Part shown: positions 9,943 to 19,691 of the stretch, piece by piece
How positions within the stretch are numbered: the stretch's first letter is position 1
How the letters are laid out: the number at the start of each line of letters is the position of its first letter
Assembly (NCBI RefSeq): GCF_030908405.1
Contig: NZ_CP133089.1
Coordinates: forward strand, 1,984,001 to 2,048,000
Direction of reading: 5' to 3'
Length of the DNA stretch: 64,000 nt
Source of the DNA: Aminobacterium sp. MB27-C1
Lineage (GTDB): Bacteria; Synergistota; Synergistia; Synergistales; Aminobacteriaceae
The notes under the pieces: generated by a model
Told to the model about the DNA's origin: nothing
What the model saw: only the letters and a program-made list of their open reading frames with translations
The model's database searches: none
Program-made: the position numbers and the translations under genes

Positions 9943-11394
9943 ATGAAAATTTTGCATGTAGCCAGTGAAGTAGCACCTCTTTCAAAAGTTGGAGGTCTCG
10001 GCGATGTTGCCGGTTCTCTTCCCAAAGCTCTCCACAGGCTCGGAGCTGATGTAAGAATCATAACTCCGGCATGGCCTGGCGTTCTCGACAAAGCTCGTGA
10101 AGAAGGGAAAAAGATTACTCGCCTTCCTCCTCTTATTCATGTCGCGTTACAGTGGCATGTCATTAGCGCTAAAGTATGGAAAACGATAATAGAAGATGTT
10201 CCTATTTATATTATTGAAAATAACTCGCTCTTTGAGAAAATACCTATTTATCCAGATGAACTCACTGTTGAAAGCTCTCTCCCATTTGCTTTCTTTTCTC
10301 TTGCTGCTCTTGAACTCGAACAAAAGAGCCGTTGGGATCCCGATATTATCCATTGCCATGACTGGCCTTCGGCCCTCGTCCCTATTAGTTTTAGGTGGCA
10401 TAAATTTTATCGTACCCAAAAGCCCTATCCTCTAACTGTATTGACCATACACAACATTGCCCATCAGGGAGTGCTTCCTTTTCACGTACTTGAAGAGTGG
10501 GGAATCGATACACAGTCATTCTCCATTGATGGTCTTGAATTTTACGGGCATGTCAACCTTCTAAAAGGAGGTATTGTAACTGCAGATAGTGTAACAACAG
10601 TCAGTCCGCAATATGCAGAAGAAATTCAAACCCAGGAAATGGGCTTCGGACTTGATGGTGTTATCAAAGAAAATAAAAACAAATTATATGGAATCTTAAA
10701 TGGAATAGATGATACGTGGTCTCCTGAAAGAGACCCTCTTCTCTCATGTCACTATTCATCTGAAGAGTTAAATGGCAAGAAAAATTGCCGGAAAAACCTT
10801 CTGGAACAACTGGGATGGGAAGATGACGAATCTCCGCTTCTTCTTTCAATTAGCCGTTTAGCCATGCAGAAAGGATATGACATACTGATTCCAGCTCTTG
10901 ATACTATAAGAGATATGGGAATTCGATGTCTTTTTATAGGAAGCGGCAATCCTCTCTTTTCCACTTCTCTGCGTGAAAAAGCCACACTTTACCCAGATCG
11001 TATCTCTTTTTTAAACGGTTTTCATGAGAAATTTTCTCACCTTGCCTATGCGGGAGCAGATATGCTCATTATGCCTTCACATTTCGAACCATGTGGCCTC
11101 TCCCAGCTCATAGCCCTACGATATGGAACTGTGCCGGTTGCACGAATGACAGGTGGAATTATAGATACGATTCTCGATGCAGATCACTTCTCTGATGGCT
11201 ACGGATTCACTTTCTCACCATATACAACAGAAGCTCTCGTTAAAACGGTACAACGGGCCCTTGATGCGTTCAAAAATCAGAAACGCTGGGAAGAAATTAT
11301 GCAACGAGGCATGGTAAAAGATTTTTCGTGGAAAAACTCTTCTCAAAAGTATTTTGACTTGTATCAAAAAATGTTACGCGAAAAAAGGCGGTAG
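9943..11394 (+). CDS. glgA: Glycogen synthase (GlgA, GT5)
   Basis: Extends alpha-1,4-glucan from an NDP-glucose donor. The 483 residues match GT5. The N-terminal 'SKVGGLGDVAGSLPKAL' is the K-x-G-G-L-G donor motif; 'HCHDWPSALVP' and the C-terminal 'MPSHFEPCGLSQLIALRYGTVPV' with 'RMTGGIIDT' are the second Rossmann domain motifs. AAGGAGGTG precedes the ATG. It is last in malQ-glgP-glgA, and its TAG stop lies inside a terminator stem shared with the convergent gene. The donor-synthesising enzyme is not in this window. Confidence 0.96.
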   Translation: MKILHVASEVAPLSKVGGLGDVAGSLPKALHRLGADVRIITPAWPGVLDKAREEGKKITRLPPLIHVALQWHVISAKVWKTIIEDVPIYIIENNSLFEKIPIYPDELTVESSLPFAFFSLAALELEQKSRWDPDIIHCHDWPSALVPISFRWHKFYRTQKPYPLTVLTIHNIAHQGVLPFHVLEEWGIDTQSFSIDGLEFYGHVNLLKGGIVTADSVTTVSPQYAEEIQTQEMGFGLDGVIKENKNKLYGILNGIDDTWSPERDPLLSCHYSSEELNGKKNCRKNLLEQLGWEDDESPLLLSISRLAMQKGYDILIPALDTIRDMGIRCLFIGSGNPLFSTSLREKATLYPDRISFLNGFHEKFSHLAYAGADMLIMPSHFEPCGLSQLIALRYGTVPVARMTGGIIDTILDADHFSDGYGFTFSPYTTEALVKTVQRALDAFKNQKRWEEIMQRGMVKDFSWKNSSQKYFDLYQKMLREKRR

Positions 11395-11410
11395 AAAACC
11401 TTCTACCGCC
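11387..11410. terminator. Shared hairpin terminator between convergent genes
   Basis: A perfect 10-bp stem, GGCGGTAGAA (11387-11396) with TTCTACCGCC (11401-11410), encloses a 4-base loop. Both convergent genes end in ...CGG TAG within its arms: glgA at 11392-11394 and the flavoprotein gene at 11405-11403. On the minus strand the stem is followed by six T, so it terminates that direction best; the plus strand lacks a T tract. Confidence 0.8.
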
Positions 11411-12143
11411 CACCATTAACTCCATTAACCTGAAAAATGGAATTCCAATAGTCTGAGAAAAAACGTGCGTACTGTTTATTATCAGCAAGTGGCTTTTCCA
11501 ATTGAACTCTTATATCGTTAGAAATCTTTGCCGAATGAGCAAATTGTTCCCCCGCTTTTGTCAAAGAAGAAAGATACAAGGAGACGGCATCATGAACCTC
11601 TTCATTTTTGTTGTGAAGGAAGTCGGCCTGAGACCTGTACATCTCAAGATCAAGCTGCATTCCTGATATATTTTGTGCCCAACGTTCAAAATAGCTGTGA
11701 AGAGGAACAAAAGCCTCTTTTTCAGAGAAACTTCCACTTGCCATAACAATGAGGGAAAGAGGCTTCTCCCTATCTCTGAAAATGAGCTTCACTTGGCCTG
11801 TCTCTTCAGAAATTTCAGGCTGGAAGCAGGGCATAAGTCGATCAATAAAAACTCTCATAATAGAAGTCATACCCGAAAAATGAAGGGGAGTGGCAAGCAA
11901 AATAGCATCAGATTCTATAACTTTCTTCCGCAACTCCCGCATATCATCCTGCAAAATACAACGCCCAGGGGTCTTTGTCCAACAATAGAGAGACCCTAAG
12001 CACGAATGGATAACTTTATCTACAAGCACAACAGAAGATACTTCTGCTCCTCCATTTCGAGCTCCCAACAAGAAATTTTCTATCATAATCGAGGTAGCGC
12101 CTCGTCCTCCACGAGGGCTACCATTAAAAGCTACAATTTTCAA
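11403..12143 (-). CDS. Flavodoxin-fold NAD(P)H-dependent FMN reductase / iron-sulfur flavoprotein-like
   Basis: Probable FMN-binding redox protein with a flavodoxin-like fold. The start 'KIVAFNGSPRGGRGAT' is the phosphate-binding loop of the NADPH-dependent FMN reductase/WrbA-type group, and 'SDAILLATPLHFSGMTSIMRVFIDR' is the second FMN-contact block. Two cysteines ('CLGSLYCW') and a third ('GRCILQDDM') sit where iron-sulfur flavoproteins carry their cluster Cys, but only part of that motif is present, so a cluster is unproven. A TTG at 12143 with AGGTGG 5-6 bases upstream was chosen over a GTG at 12152. It follows the AsmA-like gene by 37 bases. Confidence 0.7.
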   Translation of the reverse strand: MKIVAFNGSPRGGRGATSIMIENFLLGARNGGAEVSSVVLVDKVIHSCLGSLYCWTKTPGRCILQDDMRELRKKVIESDAILLATPLHFSGMTSIMRVFIDRLMPCFQPEISEETGQVKLIFRDREKPLSLIVMASGSFSEKEAFVPLHSYFERWAQNISGMQLDLEMYRSQADFLHNKNEEVHDAVSLYLSSLTKAGEQFAHSAKISNDIRVQLEKPLADNKQYARFFSDYWNSIFQVNGVNGGR

Positions 12144-12180
12144 ACATCCCACCTGCTTTTCACAATAAGTCTTTATAGTG

Positions 12181-15100
12181 CTATTTCTTTAGTATATTCT
12201 TTAAACCTTCCTGAATAGCTTCTTCTAAAAGGTTTTCAGGCTTCTTTTCTGTTTCTCCAGTGGAATCTTTAGGCGGAGCTATCTGCTCTTCAACAGCTGA
12301 AGGTTGTGTTCCTTGAGGCGTTGTTTTATCCACTGTCTGAGGCGCCGGAGCTATTTTGACATTAGAAACAGATGGCTTCCCTATCGTTCCGCCTACATTA
12401 AAAGAAATATCTCTAAAATCAGATTTTTCAAGTCCAGCTTTTGCTCCTGTAAGAGCTCCCTTCAAGATACCCTCAAGAGATGACGTTCCACCAGCGCCTA
12501 AAATACCGGCAACACCTCCGAACAAAGCGTTTAAAACCTGAATATTAGCGTTTCCCTGACATTGAAGAGCTAAAGTTGTATCGAAACCTACAGGCCCTGA
12601 AGCTTTAAGGAAACGATATATAGGATCATTCTGGAACGCTGTTGCTTTTGCATTATCGAGTATAATACGTCGCGTTTCAACCCGGAAAGGAGCCACAACT
12701 GAAGCAAAACGAATTGCAGATTGGCCATAAAGTGATGCTCCCAGTTTTACCGCTTTGAAGTCACTAATAGAGCCTTCACCTATATGTACCTCTCCTTTAC
12801 CGTTAAAGCTCAATCCTTTTGCCATGCGCCCTGAAAGCGACACATCGCCCTTAGCTTTGCCGTTAATATGTCCTTCAAGTCCTCCTGTTGCATCTTGCAA
12901 GAGAGGATCAACATTTACATTTTCCATATGTACAGATTTTGTAAATGTGCCTTTGGCAAGATCAATTTCACCCTTACCTGAAGCTGTTCCCCCATAAAGT
13001 TCTGCGTGCGCATTTGCAAATATAACATTCATACCTTTTAATGTGAAAGGATAAGAAATATTCGAAAGCTTGAGGCCAGCAAAAGATAGAGAAGGAGCTG
13101 ATAATGATCCTTTCCCCTCACTTGACACTCCAGAAAAAGTTCCATCAAAATCAACGTTAATCGTTCCAGAGGGTTTATACGCAGCCATCTCTTTTACACC
13201 GGAAGTAAGAGCAGCCGCATCCAACCCTTTTCCAGAAAGAGAAAGGGTCGCTTCCGGAACATCTTTCTTTAAATTAAACGTTCCTTGAGCGGAGACAGTA
13301 CCTCCTCCTACAGATGCATTAAAGTTTTTCAACGACATTTTCCCCATGTTGCCTTCCACAGCACCGTTAAGGTTTGTAAAAGCAAAACCAGAGAAAACAG
13401 TTCTGGGAGAAGAGAACTCTGCCGATATCGATGGGTTATCGGCCTTACCTTTAACTGCCGTCTTTCCGCTTAATGTTCCAGAGAGAGAGTAGGGAAGCTT
13501 TCCTGCCCTCGCCAGCACGGCTAAATCTCCTTCTTTTATTTCAAAAGTAAGATCAAGATCTGCTGGGGCCTTAGGCTGCAATTTCACAGATCCAGAGCCA
13601 GATATTTCTCCAGATCCCAAACGAGCCGTAAGTGTACTAAGAGAAATACTCTCTTTCGAGGCATCGATACGAGCCGCTATCTTTTCTGCTCCTACACCTG
13701 CAAACCCCAAGGATCCAGCCTTAACATCAAGCTGAACCTGTTTGGGAATCCCCTCTTTCAGAGCGAGATCTGTTTGCAAAGAAAAATCTGCTACATGCCC
13801 CTGTTCCATAAAACCTAAACGAGGGGAAACAGCAGAAAGTTGTATCTTCGGAGAAGTTGTCTTTCCTTCTATGCGAGCCGTCGCTGTTACGTTTCCCCGT
13901 AAAGCATAATTTTTCAACTCAGGGAAAAAGGGTTCAAGATTTTTAGGGTCAACCTCAGCTGCCTGCACGGTAAGGTTTAAAGAGGGAGAGGGACTTCCCA
14001 CTCCTGCTATCGCACCTTTACCAGTCATTGGTATGTTACGCCAACGTCCACGAGCCGAAGAGAGAGTCAGCACATCTTTCTCGAAAACAAAGACAACGTT
14101 AAGATCATTAAAAGCCTCTTCTCCATAAGAGAGTCGATCAGACCATGTTCTGCCTTCAAGGCGGGGGGCAGTTACAACACCCTTAATACCAACATCAGCG
14201 CTCACGGCCCCTTTAGGAACAATTTTCGGGGCTTTAGGAAGAGAAGCTGTTATTTTGCCTACATCTATACTTCGAGCCTTGAAAAGAATATCAAGACGAG
14301 GATTTTTTTGTAATTGGCTCACAGATCCGCTTAACGCAAGTGCCCCTCCATCAATAACGGAATTCCCTTTGATTGTTGCTGTGCTTCCCTTGAAAGCCAC
14401 ATTGGCAGACGTATTTTGTAGCTGCTGACCATAAGCTTCTATCTGAGCGGCTTTCAGATCTATATTCCCTGCAAGAGTTGTCGGAGACCCCTTCACAACC
14501 ACTGAAAAAATATCAACTTTTCCCTTAGCGGAAGCTAATGCTGGAACGGTTTTCTTTAACTCTTCCAAAGAAGCATTTTTCCCTTCCAGTGCGATATCAA
14601 TAAATGGGGCTTTCCCCGGAACAAAAGCAAAAGCAGCACGCCCACTAAGAGGAAGAGCCAAAGCTGTTCCCTTTAAATCTTCAAGATTCAAACGAAAAGC
14701 TTCATACCTCCAATTACTTTCCACTGATTGTACGGGATATCCTGCAAGAGACGTTCCAGAAAAGGAAAGATGACCGGAAAGAATAGGGTTATTCCATATC
14801 CCTTCTGCAATGAAGGATGACGAGAAAAGACCATCATAGGCGCTTCCTCGTAATGTGGGCCAAAAAAGAGCAAGCTGAGCTACGTTCAGTTTCTCTATCT
14901 CGCCCTTAATGGAAAGGCTTGGAAGAATAGCACCCTTCGCCATTATCCTTCCCTCTCCAATTTTCATATTAAGATCCTTGAATTCAAGAACTTCTTTCTC
15001 ACGTCTAAGGTTTATTCCACCTTTAATGGGAACGGTATTCATTAATAAATCTACATCGGCTTTTATACCATCTTTGCTTAGATCAAAATCCGTTTGAGCA

Positions 15101-15552
15101 ATAGTTGTCTCTCCCCAAGGAGTATGGACTCTGCCATTTCTAATAGAAAGAGCCTCTATAGGAGCTTCTCCTTCTCCAGGTTTCATCTTTATTGCAGCGA
15201 ATTCCTTAGAGAGCTTCTCTGCATCAACATCAAGACCATGAATAGTAACCCGAGAAAGTCGGGGTGATCCTGAAAAAACAGACATAAGATTCACTTTTAC
15301 TCCCAAAGAATCAGCAGAAAGTAATAATGCTCCCTTTTTACTCAGGGTGATTTCATAAAGGTTGTAGCCTTTTAAAGGATTACCTGTAACGCTTTCAATA
15401 GCCAAATCAGCACCAAGAATTTCAGAGACAGCTGTTGTCGCTTCCCGTCTGACAATATCTCCACCAACGTTCATACTCCCTATGATAAGAAGTATTCCGA
15501 CAACTCCAACGGCTATAAAAAGCGCGAGTGTCATTTTTTTACTTCGCTTCAT
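12181..15552 (-). CDS. Large AsmA/TamB-like envelope protein
   Basis: This 1123-residue protein has one N-terminal membrane segment ('MTLALFIAVGVVGILLIIGSM') and then about 1000 residues of repeated beta-rich units with alternating hydrophobic residues and many 'kGxg / SGS-x-L' turns, as in AsmA/TamB-family proteins that bridge inner and outer membranes and move lipids. The last ~150 residues ('VLNALFGGVAGILGAGG...DISFNVGGTIGKPSV') look like the AsmA C-terminal domain, followed by a Pro/Gln/Glu-rich tail. This supports a diderm envelope. AAGGAGGTG lies 6 bases from the ATG. It follows dapF by 47 bases. Exact subfamily is uncertain. Confidence 0.75.
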   Translation of the reverse strand: MKRSKKMTLALFIAVGVVGILLIIGSMNVGGDIVRREATTAVSEILGADLAIESVTGNPLKGYNLYEITLSKKGALLLSADSLGVKVNLMSVFSGSPRLSRVTIHGLDVDAEKLSKEFAAIKMKPGEGEAPIEALSIRNGRVHTPWGETTIAQTDFDLSKDGIKADVDLLMNTVPIKGGINLRREKEVLEFKDLNMKIGEGRIMAKGAILPSLSIKGEIEKLNVAQLALFWPTLRGSAYDGLFSSSFIAEGIWNNPILSGHLSFSGTSLAGYPVQSVESNWRYEAFRLNLEDLKGTALALPLSGRAAFAFVPGKAPFIDIALEGKNASLEELKKTVPALASAKGKVDIFSVVVKGSPTTLAGNIDLKAAQIEAYGQQLQNTSANVAFKGSTATIKGNSVIDGGALALSGSVSQLQKNPRLDILFKARSIDVGKITASLPKAPKIVPKGAVSADVGIKGVVTAPRLEGRTWSDRLSYGEEAFNDLNVVFVFEKDVLTLSSARGRWRNIPMTGKGAIAGVGSPSPSLNLTVQAAEVDPKNLEPFFPELKNYALRGNVTATARIEGKTTSPKIQLSAVSPRLGFMEQGHVADFSLQTDLALKEGIPKQVQLDVKAGSLGFAGVGAEKIAARIDASKESISLSTLTARLGSGEISGSGSVKLQPKAPADLDLTFEIKEGDLAVLARAGKLPYSLSGTLSGKTAVKGKADNPSISAEFSSPRTVFSGFAFTNLNGAVEGNMGKMSLKNFNASVGGGTVSAQGTFNLKKDVPEATLSLSGKGLDAAALTSGVKEMAAYKPSGTINVDFDGTFSGVSSEGKGSLSAPSLSFAGLKLSNISYPFTLKGMNVIFANAHAELYGGTASGKGEIDLAKGTFTKSVHMENVNVDPLLQDATGGLEGHINGKAKGDVSLSGRMAKGLSFNGKGEVHIGEGSISDFKAVKLGASLYGQSAIRFASVVAPFRVETRRIILDNAKATAFQNDPIYRFLKASGPVGFDTTLALQCQGNANIQVLNALFGGVAGILGAGGTSSLEGILKGALTGAKAGLEKSDFRDISFNVGGTIGKPSVSNVKIAPAPQTVDKTTPQGTQPSAVEEQIAPPKDSTGETEKKPENLLEEAIQEGLKNILKK

Positions 15553-15599
15553 TTATTACACCTCCTTATACGCCACAAAAAACGTTTTTCCGTTTTTCT

Positions 15600-16433
15600 C
15601 TACGCCAGGCACTCATCATAAAGTTTTCCTTCGGCTACCATAACAGCCTTGCCTTTAAGGTAGGTTTTACAATAATTTCGCTTTTCATCAAAGGAAAAAG
15701 AAACCCAGTTGTCTCCCCCTGGATTATGCACATGTATAGGAGAAGTCATTTCCAACACAATAGATGCCGCTACGGCAGAAGCCGCAGACCCCGTTCCACA
15801 AGAGAGAGTCAGATCTTCAACTCCACGCTCGTATGTCACTACCTTGAGTTCAGATTCTCCTACTCGCTGAATAAAGTTAACATTTGTTCCGTTGGGGAAA
15901 CGTTGTGTATCATAACGAACAGTTCGCCCGATTTCGACTAACGTCTCTCTTGAAAAATCTGTAATATTTTCTATAAAAAGAACGCAGTGAGGAACGCCTA
16001 CGATCAGATAGACAAAAGGAAATGTCTCACCACCTACATTCAGGCTTTCTCCCCAAAACCCCTCTGATAAATCAACATTCCCCATATCGAGTTCCACAAA
16101 GGGAGCTTCAACTTTAGCGCGAATAGGGCCTGCCAAGGTTTCAAAAGACATACTTTCTCCCGCTAATTTTTTTTCCCAAGCATAACGAGCAATACATCGA
16201 GCCCCATTTCCACACATTTCGCCCTCAGAGCCATCCCTATTAAAGAGACGCATTCTAAAATCTTCATGCTCCGATTTCTCAACAACTAAAAGGCCGTCAG
16301 CACCAACAGACTCGCAACGTCGACAGATACGTTCTGCCAATTGCGAGAGAGCTAATGTCCCCATCTGATTGTCTCTATTATCAATAACAACAAAATCGTT
16401 GCCATTACCCTGCATTTTTGTAAATTCTAACAT
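15600..16433 (-). CDS. dapF: Diaminopimelate epimerase (DapF)
   Basis: Interconverts LL- and meso-diaminopimelate for lysine and peptidoglycan, using two catalytic cysteines and no cofactor. Both are visible: 'GEMCGNGARC' and 'LSCGTGSAA'. The opening 'FTKMQGNGNDFVVID' is diagnostic. The 277-residue start at 16433 was chosen because the upstream GTG (16442) lies inside the GAGGTG ribosome site. It is separated from the lysA unit by a terminator, so dapF and the AsmA-like gene are probably a distinct transcript. Confidence 0.97.
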   Translation of the reverse strand: MLEFTKMQGNGNDFVVIDNRDNQMGTLALSQLAERICRRCESVGADGLLVVEKSEHEDFRMRLFNRDGSEGEMCGNGARCIARYAWEKKLAGESMSFETLAGPIRAKVEAPFVELDMGNVDLSEGFWGESLNVGGETFPFVYLIVGVPHCVLFIENITDFSRETLVEIGRTVRYDTQRFPNGTNVNFIQRVGESELKVVTYERGVEDLTLSCGTGSAASAVAASIVLEMTSPIHVHNPGGDNWVSFSFDEKRNYCKTYLKGKAVMVAEGKLYDECLA

Positions 16434-16455
16434 AACCGACACCTCGTATTCTGCA

Positions 16456-16489
16456 TTAAAAATGGCAGAGGAATCTCTCCTCTGCCATT
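16456..16489 (-). terminator. Rho-independent terminator after nhaC-like gene
   Basis: TGGCAGAGGA (16463-16472) pairs with TCCTCTGCCA (16478-16487) around a 5-base loop, and the stem extends by two A-T pairs. Read on the minus strand it is followed by a T tract. It ends the lysA-yfcC-nhaC transcript. Confidence 0.85.
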
Positions 16490-16528
16490 ATTGTACCGTA
16501 CCAATTAAAAGTTCGCGTCAGTAAAAAC

Positions 16529-18187
16529 TCAGGCTTTTTCTTCGATTGGTTTCGAAACAAAGAAGAAAAGAGAACATGACGCAACTGCTCCCAAAACGAG
16601 AGAGAAGAAAACAGGAAGTCCGAAACCAATGAGGACATACCCTGCTGCCGCTCCTGCCGCAGCCACAAAAGCATAGGGAATCTGAGAGTTCACGTGATCA
16701 ACGTGGTCAGAACCACTGAACATGGAACTCATGATTGTAGTATCAGAAATGGGACTGCTGTGATCTCCCCACACGGCGCCAGCAAAGACAGCTCCAATCG
16801 TAGGAAGTAATATTTCAATAAACCCTGCATCATGAATTTGCGTAACGTTATAAACGAGTGGAACAACTATTGGCATAAGTACGCCCATGGTTCCATATGA
16901 TGTTCCCGTACAGAATGAAATGATAGCGCCAGTAAAGAAAGTCAAAAGCGGAATCCATGCTGGCGAAAGGGCATTTCCTGCTATTCTGACTATGTACTGA
17001 GCTGTTCCTACCTCTTTAATAGCCGATCCGATAGCCCAGGCAAAGATAAGGATCAGGGTTCCAAAGAAAATAGAACTCATTCCTTGCATGAAACCGGCGA
17101 AAAGTCTGTTCCAGGAAGCTAGTCTCTGAGCTTTAAAGAAAACGAGGGTAAGGAAAACAGCGCCGAAAGACCCCCAAACCAAAGCCTTTGAACTGTCGCC
17201 TTCTCCTACAGCCGTAGCCAAAGAGACATTTGGCCACCCGCCGGTAACAATAAGCATGAGGAAAATCAACCCAACCATAAATGCGAGGGGAACCAAAAAA
17301 TTAACAATGCGTCTCGGCGTTCCTTCCTCTGGTTCGAAATCTGCATGCTTAGTTGTAATAAGAGGTTTTGCTCCCTCCCGAAGAACCTGCCCCGTCTGTC
17401 TGGCTCTCCGCTCTGCATGAAGCATAGGTCCCATATCTCGCTGTGTATAAATAACAAAGGTTAAAAGCACAAGGGCAATAATGTTATAAAACACATATGG
17501 AATAGAACGAAGATATGCTACATACGGAGAGTAGCCTATCTCAAGAGCATTAAACTGATTACCAATCTGTCCAACCATATAGGCAACCCATGAAGAAATA
17601 CCTGCAATACAGGCAATAGGAGCCGATGTCGAATCAACGATATACGACAATTTTTCTTTAGAAATCCGATATTTATCAGTAATAGGACTCATTGTCGTTC
17701 CCACAACGAGCGTATTGACGTAATCTTCGAAGAAGATGATAAAACCTGCAAGTTCGGTAACGAGCATTGCTCCGCGAACACTCTTGATCTTCTTGGTAAT
17801 CCATTGAACAGTGGCTTCAATACCACCGCCAATTTGCATTATCCCTACAAGTCCGCCCATGGTAAGGCTGGTAAGTACAATTCTGGCTCCCCAAGGATCA
17901 CCTAAATTATTCCACAGCAACTCCACAGCTTTTCCAAAACCTACAATAGGGTTCCATCCTGCCATCATCGTTCCTGCAAACCATGCACCAATAAAAAGAG
18001 AAGGAATTACCTCCTTTGAAAGAATACAGAGCCCTATGGCAATAAGAGGAGGCAACAAAGAAAGGATTCCGAAGTCAGGCTTGACCTCACCTTCCGCTGC
18101 CCATGCGATCCCGGTCATAAACAGCAACCCCAGAATTGCTGATACACTCAGGATAAAAACTCTTTTGCCTCTGTTTCTCTCGTCCAT
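16529..18187 (-). CDS. NhaC-family antiporter-like transporter, candidate lysine transporter
   Basis: A 552-residue integral membrane protein of the NhaC Na+/H+ antiporter superfamily, with about 12 hydrophobic segments and the conserved 'FFEDYVNTLVVGTTMSPI', 'STSAPIACIAGISSW' and 'WGDHSSPISDTTIMSS' blocks. The N-terminus ('RVFILSVSAILGLLFMTGIAWAAEGE') resembles a cleavable signal peptide, which is unusual. The ATG at 18187 was chosen because an earlier ATG abuts the GGGAGG ribosome site. It is third in the T-box-controlled lysA operon; NhaC-type proteins in such regulons have been predicted to carry lysine, so I infer lysine transport rather than simple pH control. Confidence 0.8.
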   Translation of the reverse strand: MDERNRGKRVFILSVSAILGLLFMTGIAWAAEGEVKPDFGILSLLPPLIAIGLCILSKEVIPSLFIGAWFAGTMMAGWNPIVGFGKAVELLWNNLGDPWGARIVLTSLTMGGLVGIMQIGGGIEATVQWITKKIKSVRGAMLVTELAGFIIFFEDYVNTLVVGTTMSPITDKYRISKEKLSYIVDSTSAPIACIAGISSWVAYMVGQIGNQFNALEIGYSPYVAYLRSIPYVFYNIIALVLLTFVIYTQRDMGPMLHAERRARQTGQVLREGAKPLITTKHADFEPEEGTPRRIVNFLVPLAFMVGLIFLMLIVTGGWPNVSLATAVGEGDSSKALVWGSFGAVFLTLVFFKAQRLASWNRLFAGFMQGMSSIFFGTLILIFAWAIGSAIKEVGTAQYIVRIAGNALSPAWIPLLTFFTGAIISFCTGTSYGTMGVLMPIVVPLVYNVTQIHDAGFIEILLPTIGAVFAGAVWGDHSSPISDTTIMSSMFSGSDHVDHVNSQIPYAFVAAAGAAAGYVLIGFGLPVFFSLVLGAVASCSLFFFVSKPIEEKA

Positions 18188-18211
18188 CACCATACCTCCC
18201 TTATTTAAGAG

Positions 18212-19651
18212 TTAGTACCCTATTACCTGTGCAAGAGCGAGAAGTCCCATTTGAATAAGATACGCAAATCCAAAAAGAGGAACAAAAAATTTCCACCATT
18301 GATCTAACGTTACATGTGCAATACCACACATAATTACGATATTGGCTGATGTAGGGAAAAGAAGATTGGAAAATCCATCGCCATACTGGAAAGCCAGAAT
18401 TGCTGTCTGCCTTGTCACGCCTAAAATATCAGCCAAAGGCGCCATGATCGGCATTGTAGTTGCCGCCTGTCCAGACCCGGAAGGAATAAAGAAGTTAATG
18501 AGAGTCTGCGTTATAAGCATGCCCTGCGCCGATATAAAACGAGGCAACCCTGAAAGAGGTAAAGAAAGACCATATATAACGGTATCTATAACATTTCCCT
18601 CTGCCAATACAACCAATACGCCTCGCGCCAGTCCCACTACAAAAGCTCCACCCACAACATCACTGCATGCACTTGCATATTCTTTCGCTATTTTGTTTGG
18701 AGACCAACCAGCTACAAGTCCACTTGATATTCCCATGGTTAGGAAGAGACCACAAAGCTCGTTGAATCCCCACCCCAATTTAAGTGTTCCGTAAACAAGA
18801 AGAACCATCGTTACTGCAACAATGGCCAAAACACCTTTGTCTCGCCATGTTGTCGTGTTGCTCATTATTTCTTCTCTGTTCATCGCGATATGGCTAAAAT
18901 CGGTTCCATTTACAATGCTTAATTCTGGATTTCTTTTTACCTTTCGAGCATATCGAAGAGTCCACCAGATAGCAATCGCAGTAAAAAGAGCCCAATGGAA
19001 AAATCTAAAGCCAAGCCCCGAAAAAAGAGGAACCTCAGAAACTTTCTGTGCAATTCCAACAGTGTAAGGATTGGTCATGGATGCTGCAAAGCCAACACCG
19101 GTAGAGAGACCGACAATGGCTAATCCCACCATGGCATCGTATCCCAGCGCAATCGCCAAACCTACAAAAAGAGGAATAAAACCATAAAACTCTGAAAACA
19201 TCCCAAAAAGAGATGCGCCAAGACTGAATACGATAGAGAACAAAGGAATCAGAAGAACATCCTTCCCCTGCGTTACGCGTAACAACCAACCGACAAAACT
19301 GTTCATTGCTCCTGTCCGGACAACAATGCAAAAAGACGCATACGGCAGAAAAACAAGGAAAATAATGTCAGCAGCAGCAACCATTCCCTTATAAATTGAA
19401 ATCATCGTTTCAAAAGGACTTACAGGCGACGATTCAACGGTATGATAGCTTCCCGGCACAAGAACTTGGCGTACCTGATTAGGGCCTATTTCCATAGCTT
19501 GTCTGTCAAATTGCCCTGCTGGCAGAAGATGAGTCAGAACGGCAGCCAGACAGATCATGATAAAAAGCAATACAAAGACGTGAGGAAGTTTAAACTTCTT
19601 TCGTGTTCCGGTACTTGTTTCAGTATTCGTGTCGGTGTTTGTGTCGGTCAT
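18212..19651 (-). CDS. YfcC family transporter (DcuC-like superfamily)
   Basis: A 479-residue secondary transporter with about 12 membrane segments. 'LPHVFVLLFIMICLAAVLTHLLPAG' at the N-terminus, 'GMFSEFYGFIPLF', 'SMTNPYTVGIAQ' and 'FIPSGSGQAATTMPIMAPLAD' are typical of the YfcC group, which includes predicted amino-acid carriers. The first 18 residues are a Thr/Asp/Asn-rich low-complexity tail with a short repeat. It sits 40 bases after lysA and 24 before the NhaC-like gene, all downstream of the T-box. I infer import or exchange of lysine or a related basic amino acid; the substrate is not shown by sequence alone. Confidence 0.8.
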   Translation of the reverse strand: MTDTNTDTNTETSTGTRKKFKLPHVFVLLFIMICLAAVLTHLLPAGQFDRQAMEIGPNQVRQVLVPGSYHTVESSPVSPFETMISIYKGMVAAADIIFLVFLPYASFCIVVRTGAMNSFVGWLLRVTQGKDVLLIPLFSIVFSLGASLFGMFSEFYGFIPLFVGLAIALGYDAMVGLAIVGLSTGVGFAASMTNPYTVGIAQKVSEVPLFSGLGFRFFHWALFTAIAIWWTLRYARKVKRNPELSIVNGTDFSHIAMNREEIMSNTTTWRDKGVLAIVAVTMVLLVYGTLKLGWGFNELCGLFLTMGISSGLVAGWSPNKIAKEYASACSDVVGGAFVVGLARGVLVVLAEGNVIDTVIYGLSLPLSGLPRFISAQGMLITQTLINFFIPSGSGQAATTMPIMAPLADILGVTRQTAILAFQYGDGFSNLLFPTSANIVIMCGIAHVTLDQWWKFFVPLFGFAYLIQMGLLALAQVIGY

Positions 19652-19691
19652 TCTTTACATCCTTTCCGTTATATATTGATAAGAAATATTT

